A stretch of 64,000 nt of DNA, from assembly GCA_029243025.1 (NCBI GenBank), contig JAQWSU010000044.1, forward strand, positions 43,728 through 107,727, written 5' to 3'. Shown one piece after another: positions 18,102-28,918 of this stretch. The DNA is from Pirellulaceae bacterium (GTDB taxonomy: Bacteria > Planctomycetota > Planctomycetia > Pirellulales > Pirellulaceae). The position numbers and the translations under genes were made by a program. The notes beneath the pieces were generated by a model, which was not told where the DNA came from, did no database searches, and saw nothing but the letters and a program-made list of their open reading frames with translations. Position 1 is the first letter of the stretch. Each line of letters opens with the position of its first letter.

Positions 18102-18967
18102 CGTTTTTTCCTTGAAAAAGAGGGGCCATGCAAACTGGAATCATGTAAAGTTCGCATCTTGCTTTATTGGGATGCCTTCAACGGGCATTCGAACCGATAT
18201 CCGTTACTGTCATTAAGAAAATGGTGGGAGCCGCAAGGGATTTACGGATTGGAGTGCAGAGTTTTCGTCCGGACGAAAACAGGAATGCCAATTGGGAACC
18301 CATTCCACCGTCTAGTGCGACAACGGCTGAACAATTACCCAAAGCAAAGCTGAAAGAATTTTCTTCTTGTCGCCTCTTTCCATAAAGTCAATCCATGCAA
18401 GCTTTTACTGGTGAAAGAGTGAGCAGTGGGCAAAAGCGTTTTTCGACTTGAAGCAATGTTTTTGCAGCCAAAGTGTGCCCGGACGAGGATGGTTAGGGCG
18501 TGCGAATTAAAAAAAGATCAGCCAGTTTCGATCTGCGTTTTCCGCCAGGTCGAATCGTGTAATCCCTCTGCGATGATGAACGGCATGGGAAACGGCCCCG
18601 ATAACAGGATGATTTCAGACAGTCATCTCTCGATTTGTTGGAATCGGATCAGACGTATCAGGGTCGGGCAGGCAGTCCGTCTCAGTTTTAGGCCTTACCG
18701 GATCGAAAATTCGAAGGCGAAGTCATCAAAATTCATCGTGCGGCTGAGCCGACATCCTACCTGGAAGGGAACATCAAGAAGTACAAAGGTAATGATACCC
18801 GTCGAGCCGCCGTCAACTGAATTAAGGAATGGCATGATGGCACTCATCGAGATTTTTTGAAGACCGCTGCGGCGGGCGAGCATTTCTATCGCGTGTGAAC
18901 TGGCGATCGTGCCATTTAGGCAACGTTTTTTCGCAATGTTTACAGCGTGTTTTACCCCAACGGTGAC
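18102..18967. other. Intergenic region, 866 bp
   Basis: Lies between the start of the secreted-protein gene and the stop of the giant envelope-protein gene. A plus-strand frame (18426-18860) and a minus-strand frame (18695-18883) have no signature. The minus-strand one (GGSTGIITFVLLDVPFQVG) looks faintly protein-like and might be the end of a decayed gene. I cannot support a gene here. Confidence 0.45.
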
Positions 18968-21900
18968 CTAGGCCGATGGTCGGCGTGTTGTGACTGTCGT
19001 TAAGCTAGCGATAACGATAACGAGGAAAAGCGAAACGACCAGGGTCTTCCAGAGAGGAATCCTGAGCTGCGAATCGAAATCGAGATCGAGTACAAGTGGG
19101 GCATTCTCGGCAACTTGAACGCTACGACTGAAGGCGTAAACGGTTCCCTCTTCGGGTAGGCTGATCAGCATGGCCTGAGGGGCTGGGTCGGTGGTGTGTT
19201 GATGTTGAACCAGACGTCCCGCAATTTGTTGCAGAATCGCATTGTCTTCGGACGTATTGCCTCGCAGTAATTGACTAAGCTCCTGAGGGCGGAAGTTTAA
19301 TTGGTTTTGTTGCAGAATCGGATTGTCGGCAGCAGCTTGCCGTAACTGCTGGTTGTCTGCAATGGCTGTATCGTTCTTGTTGTTGTCCAGGTAGAGTCGC
19401 TGCCGGCGCGTGTTGAGTCCGACAATTGCCTGTTGCGTTTGTAGGTTTTCTAATTGTACGCGGGCATCTTCATTGGACGCTGCGTCGAGCGCGTATTGGT
19501 TGGCTACGCTGTTGAGTGCCCAGCGAGCTTTGGTTTGTTCGCCTGCTTGAAGGAGATCGTTGGCTTGCTCCAGGAGTTGAGCGGCTTGCTGGGCTTGGAC
19601 CTCTCGCTTTCCGCTGATCTTCGAGAGATAACTATCAACGTCGTAAGTTGCCTGATTCAGTTGACGAACGAGTTCGAGGTTTCCGTCATGATCAGTTAAT
19701 TCAAATCCATGGGGCGCTACGACATTCCATTCGATGTTTTCCAGAGGTACGTTAAGATTTGGGCTGAGCAATCTCAGCTTATTCAAACGCTTGCCGGGCA
19801 CCGAATAAACAAAACGTACTTTGGCAGTCCGATCATCGATACCCGGCAAAATGTAGAACTGCCACTCGTTCGTTTCACCGGATTGGCGGATCGAATGGAC
19901 GCTTTCGCCGTTTACAAAAATGCTGAATAGTTCGCCGTTGGCTGGTAGACCGACAATTAAGCTACTGCGTTGGATCACTTCCATGGTTACATCGACTGCC
20001 GTCAGTTGATCGCCGCTTGGCGAAAGCACGGTGGTCAATGAGCCCTTAGCGACCCGTAGTTTGAGGGCATCTGCGAGAGAATGACGCTTGGCTTGGACTT
20101 GAAGCGTATTTTCAGGGTCTAAAGCTCGTAGAGCGAGTGCTGGTGCATTGCGATTGCCTGCGTCACGCAGTTTTTGCGGAAAGGTGTTCCAATCGGCTCG
20201 TTGCCATCCTTGCGAGAGAGGAGAGTGCTCGATTTCCAGGCGTCCGCCCGCGCGGACGCTGAAATAGTAGGAAAGTTGTCGAGCTTGAGGGAACGTTGCT
20301 GGGTTCAGTGTTTCATTTTCATTCGCCCGATCGCCACGTCGTTCATATTCGATGCGGAAATCAATTCCTCCCACGACTCGTCGCTTGAATTGCACTTCCC
20401 AAATGTTGGATTCAGGATCCGTTCTCACGAAATCGCTAATCGTTTCTCCGCTGGCTCGAACTGTCTTGATTTCGTCTTCATTGGTGATCGGCAGATTGAC
20501 CCGTAATGTCCGAATCGAAGCGTTCTGAACATTGAAGTGTGCAAGCAGAGTCGATCGCGTTTGTCCTTCTCGCAGTGTGATGTCATGCAATACCTGACCG
20601 GTGAGCCAAGGTTCCAGTTTTTCGATGCCGAGCAACAGCTTCCAATTGCCCTGAAGGAGTCGGAACGCTAAGGCGCCTCGGGCTGTTCCGCCTAACGTTC
20701 GTGGATCGGTCTCGGACACATTCTGCCGTGATACGGTGCGCAAACGGATGCCCGTCGTTGGCCTAACGACCAACTCGCCAATTTGACGTGTTGCTTCCTT
20801 TAATTCGAAACGAGGTATGACCCAGTCGCCGAGTTGTGTCGGTGCGGAACCGGTGAGCGTGATTGAGAAGTCTTGGGTACCCATCGTTTTTCCATTGAGG
20901 TGGAGGATGATTTGACGTTGGTTCCCTTCGGTTAATTCCGACCAATGGTGCAGCGCGCTTCCGGTTAGAGACTCCACTTCCAGGCCCTGCGGTAAAGGGA
21001 AACTCAGTTGAAACAGGCCTGCTCGTGCGATCTCGGCGGTGAAGTTGATGCCCAATACAACTCGTTCATCACCCAACGAAAGAACTTGTTTACTGACAAC
21101 ACGGACTTCTGAATCAACGGGCGCGACACGTAAAGCCAGTTGCCCTCCCTCGGCGCCATAGCGGTAGACACGATGCAGCACGATACGTTCGTTGGGAACC
21201 AAGCTGCTGTCGAAGTCTCCCAGGTTCACCGCAGACATGTCGGTCGGTGTGGATTTTTCTGGTTGGGCATCGGGGCCGAATGCAATTGCAACTAAACCAA
21301 CTTCTCCACTGGCGTCAGCGACTCGGAGCGGTGCGAGCACGACATCTGCAGGGAGTGGGCTAAGCCCACGTTGCGTATGGATCATCACATCGAAGGCTTG
21401 GGACTGACTTGGTTCGATTTCAAGTTTTAAGCCTCCGCTATCGGCATCGAACTGCCAAGAACCGACTGGGCCAGTTACTTCACTGACCGTTATGCCTGCT
21501 GGTACCTGTACGTTCAATTCATCAACTTCCCCTTGGGAGGTGCGGATCTGAAGCTTATGTTTTCCATCGATTACACCGGGACTCGGTATATAGAGGTTGG
21601 ATGCTTCGACGAAGAACTGCCTTGCTTCCGTTGTCACATCGCGGGCTTGGGGCTTAAGTGATAGGGTTGCCTGGCCGGGACGAAGGAGCAGATTCGCCCG
21701 AGTTTCCTTGGAATCGGAGATATCGAGCGGTTCGATACGTATGGCGGTTGGGCTGAACACTTCCCAGTTCGCTTCGTCATACGTGATGGTGATCTGCTGA
21801 ACGGCTGCTGTGCCGGTGAGGACAGGAATACCCTTGATCGGGTCAATTGCCTCCAGCTGAAATTCAAAGGTTGCTTGGTAGTCGGTTACCTCAGGTGTCG

Positions 21901-24900
21901 TGTCAGTCTCTTCCGGCGACGAGGCTGTATTTTCGACAACTGGAATGCTGATGATATACGTTAGCCCTTCGCCGGGAATGTTTCTCTTGTTGAGCCGTAA
22001 GCCTTGCGTTTCAAAGCGTGTCAGGATTGCCGGCGCTTTTAAAAGTAAAAAGCGATCGCCAGGTTGTCCGGAGAGTTTGATTGTGCCGTTTGCTGTGAGA
22101 CGCGCATCTCGATGAGTCAGTTGCCACTGCTGAGTGATTGCATTGGCGGCTTCGAAGCCCTCGGGAACCGACGCTCGGCAAGCTGCGGAGGAGGCGAGAA
22201 AGGAGAGGACTACCAAAAGGATGGTTGCGGTGGCCGGTCCCGCTCCAGCCTCCTGCGCTTCTGGGGTTGCCGTCTTTTTCGCTCGACGTCGCTCCGCGAG
22301 ATTTCGGAACCAATCGGGAATGCCTCGTAACCAAGTCCAGGCGGGAGGAATGAACGCAAGGCTGAGAATGGCCAGAGCAAGCATCGTAAAAAACAACGGT
22401 GCTCCGTCGCCTTGAAATAGAATACCGAGAGCGATCAGGAGGAGGCCGACGCCGCGGAGCAGGATTCGTTGGTCTCCGCTTCTGGTCTTAAAGAACGAAT
22501 AGATGACGGCAGCGAGACCTGCGAGAAGGGCAGTAAGACCGACTCCCGAAAGGTTGACTCGCCATAATGAAATATTCTTTGCTTGAAATTCAACGAGTTC
22601 GCCGGCCGGCAGAATCGGCAGGCTGACCTGCAGCGGTGCGGGCAGTGCTGTGTCGGACAGCGCCATCGTTGCGGTGGAAAAACAGACAAAAACTGCGAGC
22701 GCCAGGCCAGCAAGTCCCAATAGACGGAGCGCGCCTTTTTTGCGACAAGCCCAGATCCCCAACCCATTTAGCAGACCGATGGAGATCAGCGGTACCATCC
22801 CCTGATTCGTGACCCAATCAAAACCGGATGGCCTTAATACCGGAACCTGAGGTTCGACGGTTCCGCCTTGGGGAATCAAAACTCGTTGTTCATCGCCCTG
22901 GATATTCCATTGTGTCTTTAGGATGGGTGCGTCCACGACGGGCAAACTCAGTTCCGGCGAAGACTCTCTGACGCTTGGCTTTCCCAGTCGCAGATTGACT
23001 TCTACGGGAAGATTCGGATCCGTGTTACCGGGCAACGGAATTAATGTGGCATGGTCAGTTTGGCGCGCGGTGACAGGCTGCCCATTGACAGAAATTTCCC
23101 AAAGACGGACAGGCTCAGCCGGCAACTGGATGCGAAGTGTACGTCGCCCACGGGATTTCACGTAATAGAGCACGTCGGTGACAAGTTCACCGTCCTGAGA
23201 AACACGCGTTGTCGCTTCCGAGAACTCAACGAGTTGAGTCACGAGGCTACCTGGCTGAAACCAATTCACTTTTAAATGAAGATCAAAGGGACGTTCTGTA
23301 TATTGCCAGGTTCCCAAAGAGGGTGCGGTGCTGAGCAAGCGAAACTCAGCCGGTAACTCGAGTGGGTCTAACTTGAGCATGTCTTTCGACATGGACGTGG
23401 TGGTAATTTCCACTTGCATGGGACTGACTACCTGGATGTAACCACGTTCCCCTTGGACTCCGATAGGAGCGATCTTTCCAGCTTGGAAGGTGCTGTTGGT
23501 TTCATCAGGCTTTTCCTCAAAGGTTACCAATAACGTATACGGGCCCATCACGGGTTGATGGAGAGAAACGATCAACGTGTCGCCGTCTCGGCGCCAAGTG
23601 CGAACATTCTGGCCATCAACCATCACATTTCCCAGTGTTGCAGGAACCGCGATGTTCCACTCTGAGACAGGTGCGCCCGTGACGAAATAGTTAATCAGTG
23701 CGCTACCGTAGACAGTTTCTTGGTTGAGAGAATAGAGATGGAAAACATCGGACTGAATGCTGCGATCAAGCAATTCAATCTGCAGGGTGGCTGACCAACC
23801 AGGTTCGCGAATTCGGAAGGCTTGTTGCAGATTGGCCGCCGGTTTGGGGAAGTAAGAGAGTGGCTTTTCAACCAACAGGTTCGTCTCGACGACTGCGATT
23901 CGGAAACCCGGTGCACCGATGATCCCAATGTCGCCACGTATCGATTTCGCACCTGGATGATCAATGCGTGGAAGGCGCCAATCCTCTTCGGTCGCGGGCT
24001 GGTTTTTTTCTAAATGCAACTGGACTAATTGTCGCCCCAAAATGGCCTGAGAAAATGTCACCTTCAAATTGCGATGACTGTCTGTGACTTCACTCGCCGA
24101 AATGTAGTCCGCCACGCTAGCGCCGGTGACCGAGACCACTGAATAATCCGAGGGTATGAGAAAATCCCACTCCCGAATTGGAGCTTCTCGAACGTCCAAT
24201 TCGATATCTGCTTGAATCACGCGATCCGTTTCGGCTAACTCGTACAGCACTAGCTCAGCGACGTTCACCTCGGCCTGAATGCGATCGGCAGCGAGGGTGA
24301 ACTGGTACTCCGTAGCAGGAAAGCGATAAACAAAGGTTTGGCGAGCCTGAATGGCATTTCCCGGAAACTGATCTGGGGCCAGTTGCGTGAGACCTACCAG
24401 TCCGGTCGGTTCGAGACGTACTGATCCCAGGTTGCTGAGTCTCAGGTAACCGGAGTGGCGGACGGCCCCAACCGGAGACAATCGCAATCCGTCGACTCGT
24501 ACTGGAAATGCGCCGAGAGGGGTCTGACTGTGCACTTTGATTTGGCCGGATCCGTTAATTGGCTGGCTGAGTGTGATGTCCAATTGGCGATCCGCTTCTT
24601 GGGCACTGACTTTCCACGCGACGACGTTACTGCCTTGTACATCAAGTATTTCTCCAGGTCCTTGCAAAAGAATGCGAAGCGATTTTAAATCGCCCTGCAG
24701 GACTTGATAATTGATTTGGTGATCCTGACGCAGCAAACCAGCGCCAACTCTTGCCTCAATCTGTCCCGTCGTGGTGAAAAAAAGCTTTCCTTCTCCTGCT
24801 TTGCGTGCCGTTTTCCACTGTAAACGGGCGCGACCTGTTGCCGGTAAAAAACCTTTCCAGTCAGCGTCATTTCGCACAGGTACGACGGATTGTTGGTCGC

Positions 24901-25984
24901 GGTGGAACTCGAGATCCGAACGGAGTCCGCTGAGCGTCAATGGAACCACACCACTGGCGGCAATCGTGAAATCCATGCGATGCGAGTTGGCCTGAGGTGA
25001 TTCCAGCGTAGCGATGAAGTTGAGCGTGATCGGAAATGTGCCTGCCTGAGGAAATACCAGTTGGTAGGCAGTCATTTTGTTCGATTTTGAAAGCCGAAGG
25101 CGATAGTTGCTGTCGGTGGGGAGTTGGCTGAGAGCCGCATTGCCAGACAGGATCGTGATGTTGGTGTTGGGCTCGCTGACGTGTGCGGTGCTGACGAGTT
25201 CAAAACTGATTGACCGGAGATCTTCATTCATCGTGCCGCTAAGTCTCGTGTTTATTAGCTCAACGGGAGGGGGCGAAGAACCGTCACGGTTGAGCGAGAG
25301 CCTGATTCGACCACCGGTCGAGCTATAAAAACGTTCGAGGGGACTCTCAGGACTCTCGGCTTGTTTCGGATCGAGCGGTGAAAAACCGTTGACCGCTGTG
25401 ATCACACCTTGAATACCGGGCGCATCGTGAATGCTTACCATCGATTGGAAGCCGACTGATTTCCCAGGAGTCAAATGTGTCAAATCGATGGCGGTGGGAA
25501 GCTGGAGTTTGGCGGAACGGACGGTAATCGTCACTTTTTGCTCGTTGACGACCTGTTCGAGATGCAGGTCAAGAAAACGTTCAGATCCTTGTCGTCGCAC
25601 GGCCCAAGACTGTAGATTCTCGCCTTTCACCTCGCTAACGGGCCCTTCTCCACGCAAGCCGAAGCTCAGTGTCTTGGCTTCGCCCTGAATCACTTTGATT
25701 GCCAATTCAATACTTTGTTCGATTCGTTCCGGGCCGATTTGCACCTTGGCATCCGCTCGAGCTGTGTAAAACAGCGGGGGCTTGGGGCGGTTGTCGGCCG
25801 TCTCGACGATGATCGTTGCTCTCCCATCACCGCTGAGCGACGTACGATTTTCGGGCTGGTTGGAACTCTCTTGGCCCTGGCAAAGAACGACTCCTAGGTT
25901 TGCCCAGGACAACAGTAAGAGCAGGGGCAGGGTTGTGGAAACGGAAAGTCGTTTTGTTAACGTTTGCAAGATTGTCGTGACCAT
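18968..25984 (-). CDS. Giant envelope protein, two extracytoplasmic beta-rich arms around a multi-pass membrane core
   Basis: A 2338-residue protein I do not recognise as a named family. Visible parts: signal peptide (about 1-36); about 1020 residues of beta-strand repeats rich in VRLEP, LHLEQ and similar strand motifs; about five or six hydrophobic segments between residues 1062 and 1275; a second beta-rich arm of about 1000 residues; a helical coiled stretch near 2140-2220 (QAAQLLEQANDLLQAGEQ); and a last membrane helix at about 2312-2332 with a short basic tail (TTRRPSA). The last core segment (ILLVVLSFLASSAACRA) reads like a signal peptide, as if two secreted proteins had fused. It is the third gene of an operon, 30 bp after the vWA gene. 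A role in envelope sensing or adhesion is inference. Confidence 0.82.
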   Translation of the reverse strand: MVTTILQTLTKRLSVSTTLPLLLLLSWANLGVVLCQGQESSNQPENRTSLSGDGRATIIVETADNRPKPPLFYTARADAKVQIGPERIEQSIELAIKVIQGEAKTLSFGLRGEGPVSEVKGENLQSWAVRRQGSERFLDLHLEQVVNEQKVTITVRSAKLQLPTAIDLTHLTPGKSVGFQSMVSIHDAPGIQGVITAVNGFSPLDPKQAESPESPLERFYSSTGGRIRLSLNRDGSSPPPVELINTRLSGTMNEDLRSISFELVSTAHVSEPNTNITILSGNAALSQLPTDSNYRLRLSKSNKMTAYQLVFPQAGTFPITLNFIATLESPQANSHRMDFTIAASGVVPLTLSGLRSDLEFHRDQQSVVPVRNDADWKGFLPATGRARLQWKTARKAGEGKLFFTTTGQIEARVGAGLLRQDHQINYQVLQGDLKSLRILLQGPGEILDVQGSNVVAWKVSAQEADRQLDITLSQPINGSGQIKVHSQTPLGAFPVRVDGLRLSPVGAVRHSGYLRLSNLGSVRLEPTGLVGLTQLAPDQFPGNAIQARQTFVYRFPATEYQFTLAADRIQAEVNVAELVLYELAETDRVIQADIELDVREAPIREWDFLIPSDYSVVSVTGASVADYISASEVTDSHRNLKVTFSQAILGRQLVQLHLEKNQPATEEDWRLPRIDHPGAKSIRGDIGIIGAPGFRIAVVETNLLVEKPLSYFPKPAANLQQAFRIREPGWSATLQIELLDRSIQSDVFHLYSLNQETVYGSALINYFVTGAPVSEWNIAVPATLGNVMVDGQNVRTWRRDGDTLIVSLHQPVMGPYTLLVTFEEKPDETNSTFQAGKIAPIGVQGERGYIQVVSPMQVEITTTSMSKDMLKLDPLELPAEFRLLSTAPSLGTWQYTERPFDLHLKVNWFQPGSLVTQLVEFSEATTRVSQDGELVTDVLYYVKSRGRRTLRIQLPAEPVRLWEISVNGQPVTARQTDHATLIPLPGNTDPNLPVEVNLRLGKPSVRESSPELSLPVVDAPILKTQWNIQGDEQRVLIPQGGTVEPQVPVLRPSGFDWVTNQGMVPLISIGLLNGLGIWACRKKGALRLLGLAGLALAVFVCFSTATMALSDTALPAPLQVSLPILPAGELVEFQAKNISLWRVNLSGVGLTALLAGLAAVIYSFFKTRSGDQRILLRGVGLLLIALGILFQGDGAPLFFTMLALAILSLAFIPPAWTWLRGIPDWFRNLAERRRAKKTATPEAQEAGAGPATATILLVVLSFLASSAACRASVPEGFEAANAITQQWQLTHRDARLTANGTIKLSGQPGDRFLLLKAPAILTRFETQGLRLNKRNIPGEGLTYIISIPVVENTASSPEETDTTPEVTDYQATFEFQLEAIDPIKGIPVLTGTAAVQQITITYDEANWEVFSPTAIRIEPLDISDSKETRANLLLRPGQATLSLKPQARDVTTEARQFFVEASNLYIPSPGVIDGKHKLQIRTSQGEVDELNVQVPAGITVSEVTGPVGSWQFDADSGGLKLEIEPSQSQAFDVMIHTQRGLSPLPADVVLAPLRVADASGEVGLVAIAFGPDAQPEKSTPTDMSAVNLGDFDSSLVPNERIVLHRVYRYGAEGGQLALRVAPVDSEVRVVSKQVLSLGDERVVLGINFTAEIARAGLFQLSFPLPQGLEVESLTGSALHHWSELTEGNQRQIILHLNGKTMGTQDFSITLTGSAPTQLGDWVIPRFELKEATRQIGELVVRPTTGIRLRTVSRQNVSETDPRTLGGTARGALAFRLLQGNWKLLLGIEKLEPWLTGQVLHDITLREGQTRSTLLAHFNVQNASIRTLRVNLPITNEDEIKTVRASGETISDFVRTDPESNIWEVQFKRRVVGGIDFRIEYERRGDRANENETLNPATFPQARQLSYYFSVRAGGRLEIEHSPLSQGWQRADWNTFPQKLRDAGNRNAPALALRALDPENTLQVQAKRHSLADALKLRVAKGSLTTVLSPSGDQLTAVDVTMEVIQRSSLIVGLPANGELFSIFVNGESVHSIRQSGETNEWQFYILPGIDDRTAKVRFVYSVPGKRLNKLRLLSPNLNVPLENIEWNVVAPHGFELTDHDGNLELVRQLNQATYDVDSYLSKISGKREVQAQQAAQLLEQANDLLQAGEQTKARWALNSVANQYALDAASNEDARVQLENLQTQQAIVGLNTRRQRLYLDNNKNDTAIADNQQLRQAAADNPILQQNQLNFRPQELSQLLRGNTSEDNAILQQIAGRLVQHQHTTDPAPQAMLISLPEEGTVYAFSRSVQVAENAPLVLDLDFDSQLRIPLWKTLVVSLFLVIVIASLTTVTTRRPSA

Positions 25985-26014
25985 CAGTGAAGATTCCTCT
26001 GAATTCGCGTGTTC

Positions 26015-28918
26015 CTATTTTCCACTCATCTGTCGAGCTTGTTGAATCATTTGCTGCAGTTGTTGCAGTCGCTTTGCATCACGATATCGCGTCGGTAAAC
26101 CGGCCAGCACGTCGGATAACGCCTTCAGTTCGACGGTTTCTCCCAACGCTGTGCCTTTTAGTTTTGCCGCTAACAGGGCAGCAGAACCTGCGATACGCAA
26201 GGCCGGGTTGGCCCGATCAAAACGTGGAGCGTTAGCGTCGTACGGAATTGGCCAGCGGTTTTCAATCATCTGTCCCGTCGACAAGTCGCGAAATCGCACC
26301 GACACTGAACCGACGTCACCTTCGCCATCTGCTTTCGGTTCAAATTGATAAATGGCTACTCCGGCTTCAGCGGCAGCCATTTCGGCTGCATCGACGTTGT
26401 CGTCGTGAAAGTCTTCTTGTTGCAGCCGGTGTTTTTCAAATCCGAGTAGCTTGTAGTGGCCTACCCGTTGGGGATTGAATTCAATTTGTACTTTCACATT
26501 TTGGGCTGCGGGACGCAGCGCGCCGGCAATTTGACGTGCGAAACCTGCATCGGCTGCTTCGAGGGAATCGAGCAAATAATAACGTCCGTCACTCCGACGC
26601 GTGAGGGCCTCGAGAATTTCGTCGTTCAGCCCCTCGGCGCTGATACCGGCCGCATCAAACGCAATTCCCTGATCGCGCATTCTCGCAAGCATCTGAGACA
26701 AACTATCGGGATTGGCATCGCCCAAATTGACCGCACCGTCCGTGAGTAAAACGATACGATTTTGCGCCCCTTCGAGCCGTTGTTCTAAGGCTTTTTCGAA
26801 GGCTAATGCTAACGCGGCTTCGATATTCGTACCGCCTTCGCTAGGTAAGTCTTGGATCAGTTGCAGCAATTGTTGAGACTCAGTTCCACTCACTTTGTCG
26901 GCTAATAACCGCGGTTGCCGTGCAAAGCTGATCAGTGTGACTTGATCGATCGGTTTGAGTTGCTGAGCGAGTAAAGCGAATGCACGACGCACCGTTTGAC
27001 GGCGATCGAGTCGTTCCATCGATCCTGAATTGTCTAAGAGCAATGTCAACCGGAGGGGCGTGTCATTCGATCGACCCTCAGCCGCTGTCTTCATCGAAAT
27101 CCGCAATAAATTGCGTTGTTGAAGAAAAGGATGGATTGATTGTTCCACGCAACAGCTGACTTTTTCACTGCGGCCGGGAGTTGGATCGCCATAATCAAAT
27201 GCGTTGACAAATTCTTCAATACGAACTGTTTCCGCCGCTGGCCACTCTCCACGAGCAAGTGCTGACTGTGCTAGTTTGAAAGAAACATCACTCACATGCA
27301 GAGAAAATGTAGAAAAGGCTTCTTGTTCAGTGTTTTTTTCGTTGAGGCCCTCGTCAGCCTGTTGGATTTGGCGGAATTCGTTCCGCCTGTTCGTGACTTC
27401 TGGTTGTTGTGAAAGCCCATCGAAACCACCGATGTTCTTGTCGAGCTCTACCAGCTGACTTGATTCGAGCCCCAAATGATTTTGCTGCGCAGAGTTGAGC
27501 GATAGATCGGCTCCGTTTGCCGTTTCCGGTTGTTTGCGCTTGTTCGCTAACCCAGTCTTCGCCGAACGGGTCTGTGATTGTGAGGGTTGCGTTGCTGGGG
27601 TATTGCGGCGGTTGCTGAGGCGACCCTCTTTTCGCCCAGCGCCAGATTCTTTGGTGCGCTGCTTGAAATCTAGGTTGCCGCTGGGGTCAGGTGAACGAAT
27701 GAATGGACTTCCCGAGTCAGATAATTGGCTGGCGGGTTCGTCGATTTGTCCTCGCTCGAATAATGTTCTGGAGGATGGAGTTAGCGGGGGAGCGGCCGGT
27801 TGGTTTACCAATGGCCGAGCTTCCGTTTCTTCCGTGTCAGTCTCGTTGGTACTAGGTGAATCTTCTGCCGCTGAGTAACGCTCTCCTGATTGCCGTAAGT
27901 CGAAGGCGGGCGCGGATTCGCCCCGTTTTACTGCTTCTTGATTCCTTGCTCGTTTCAGTAAATCGAGTCGATCCGTTGCTTTTCCCGAAGTAGCTGCTGC
28001 TGCTGGTCGGAAAGGTTTCGATTCGTTGGGTGGTTCGGCGGATTGAGGTTGTTGTTCCTTGCTTTGCGACGCCCCACCTCTACCGAAAAATCGATTCTCG
28101 CTTTCCACCCTTTTCTCTTGGGATTGTGATTCGGTGAATCGATCACGGCTTCTGCTCGAGTTGCTTGATGCTCGTTTTTTAACTCTGTTTGAACCGGGGT
28201 TAGCAGTTTGCCTCGCTGAAGAATGGAGGTGGCCTATTTCGGAGTTTTCAGCTGCTTCTTTTGAGTTGAAATATCGAGCCGTTCCGATAGCTCTTGGTTG
28301 TTCGGAAGGTTTCCGTGCGTCAGCTTCCGGCGATCCTTCGAACCAGCTTGAAGAATCTTTGCCGCTCTGGTTGCTATGCTCCTGGTTTGCATTAGGTGAT
28401 TTCGAGGGAGTCATCGCCAAAGAAGGCATTTCGCCATCAGAGGGAGTAATGGCGGAATCCGAGGTGGAGAGGGCGGTTTGCAAAGCCGGTCGGATCGAAA
28501 AAAAAGTCAGCGTGATGAGGATGCCGGGGATCGTGATGTAACAAACCATTGCAGCAATTCGTTGTAAACTCCAAGTCGATGTGGGCGAGCTGCTGGTTGG
28601 TTGCTTGGGCTGTCGGTGGACGGTTGGTTCTGCCTCCGGTTGGGTCTCATTGTCAGCTGCTAATGCTAAGATTGAGGTTCGTTTGTCCGCAGACAATTTC
28701 CAGGCAGAATCATCTGCAAGCGATTTGTTGGGCTCAAGATCGCCCAGTAATCCATGGACACGTTGAATCCGTTCCTGAAAGTTGGCGAGCTCCGGACGCT
28801 CCTGAATGAGTTGGTTCAGCGTCTCTCGTTCGAAGTCGGATGCTTCCCCTAAGACGCGAGCGACGATGCGAGCTTCGAGTTCTGGATCGGTTTGCGGATT
28901 GTGCGTTTCTTCTTTCAT
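26015..28918 (-). CDS. Membrane vWA protein (YfbK-like, DUF3520) with anti-sigma-like cytoplasmic N-terminus
   Basis: A 967-residue protein. Residues about 1-115 are acidic and helical, as in cytoplasmic anti-sigma regions; one membrane helix follows at about 119-143; then a long disordered Ser/Gln/Arg/Pro-rich linker to about 520. The extracytoplasmic C-terminal part has a YfbK-type N-terminal domain (about 545-620), a vWA domain with MIDAS motif DNSGSM at 629-634 and TDGAVNLGDAN later, and a DUF3520-like end (about 800-960). Its ATG overlaps the stop of the ECF sigma gene by four bases (ATGA), which indicates translational coupling. This suggests it restrains that sigma factor and senses a ligand through vWA; that is inference from layout, with no zinc-binding anti-sigma motif seen. 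Confidence 0.88.
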   Translation of the reverse strand: MKEETHNPQTDPELEARIVARVLGEASDFERETLNQLIQERPELANFQERIQRVHGLLGDLEPNKSLADDSAWKLSADKRTSILALAADNETQPEAEPTVHRQPKQPTSSSPTSTWSLQRIAAMVCYITIPGILITLTFFSIRPALQTALSTSDSAITPSDGEMPSLAMTPSKSPNANQEHSNQSGKDSSSWFEGSPEADARKPSEQPRAIGTARYFNSKEAAENSEIGHLHSSARQTANPGSNRVKKRASSNSSRSRDRFTESQSQEKRVESENRFFGRGGASQSKEQQPQSAEPPNESKPFRPAAAATSGKATDRLDLLKRARNQEAVKRGESAPAFDLRQSGERYSAAEDSPSTNETDTEETEARPLVNQPAAPPLTPSSRTLFERGQIDEPASQLSDSGSPFIRSPDPSGNLDFKQRTKESGAGRKEGRLSNRRNTPATQPSQSQTRSAKTGLANKRKQPETANGADLSLNSAQQNHLGLESSQLVELDKNIGGFDGLSQQPEVTNRRNEFRQIQQADEGLNEKNTEQEAFSTFSLHVSDVSFKLAQSALARGEWPAAETVRIEEFVNAFDYGDPTPGRSEKVSCCVEQSIHPFLQQRNLLRISMKTAAEGRSNDTPLRLTLLLDNSGSMERLDRRQTVRRAFALLAQQLKPIDQVTLISFARQPRLLADKVSGTESQQLLQLIQDLPSEGGTNIEAALALAFEKALEQRLEGAQNRIVLLTDGAVNLGDANPDSLSQMLARMRDQGIAFDAAGISAEGLNDEILEALTRRSDGRYYLLDSLEAADAGFARQIAGALRPAAQNVKVQIEFNPQRVGHYKLLGFEKHRLQQEDFHDDNVDAAEMAAAEAGVAIYQFEPKADGEGDVGSVSVRFRDLSTGQMIENRWPIPYDANAPRFDRANPALRIAGSAALLAAKLKGTALGETVELKALSDVLAGLPTRYRDAKRLQQLQQMIQQARQMSGK

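Noticed and set aside
18426..18860. A 144-codon plus-strand frame
   Set aside because: Composition is unlike neighbouring proteins, and it has no domain or ribosome binding site.
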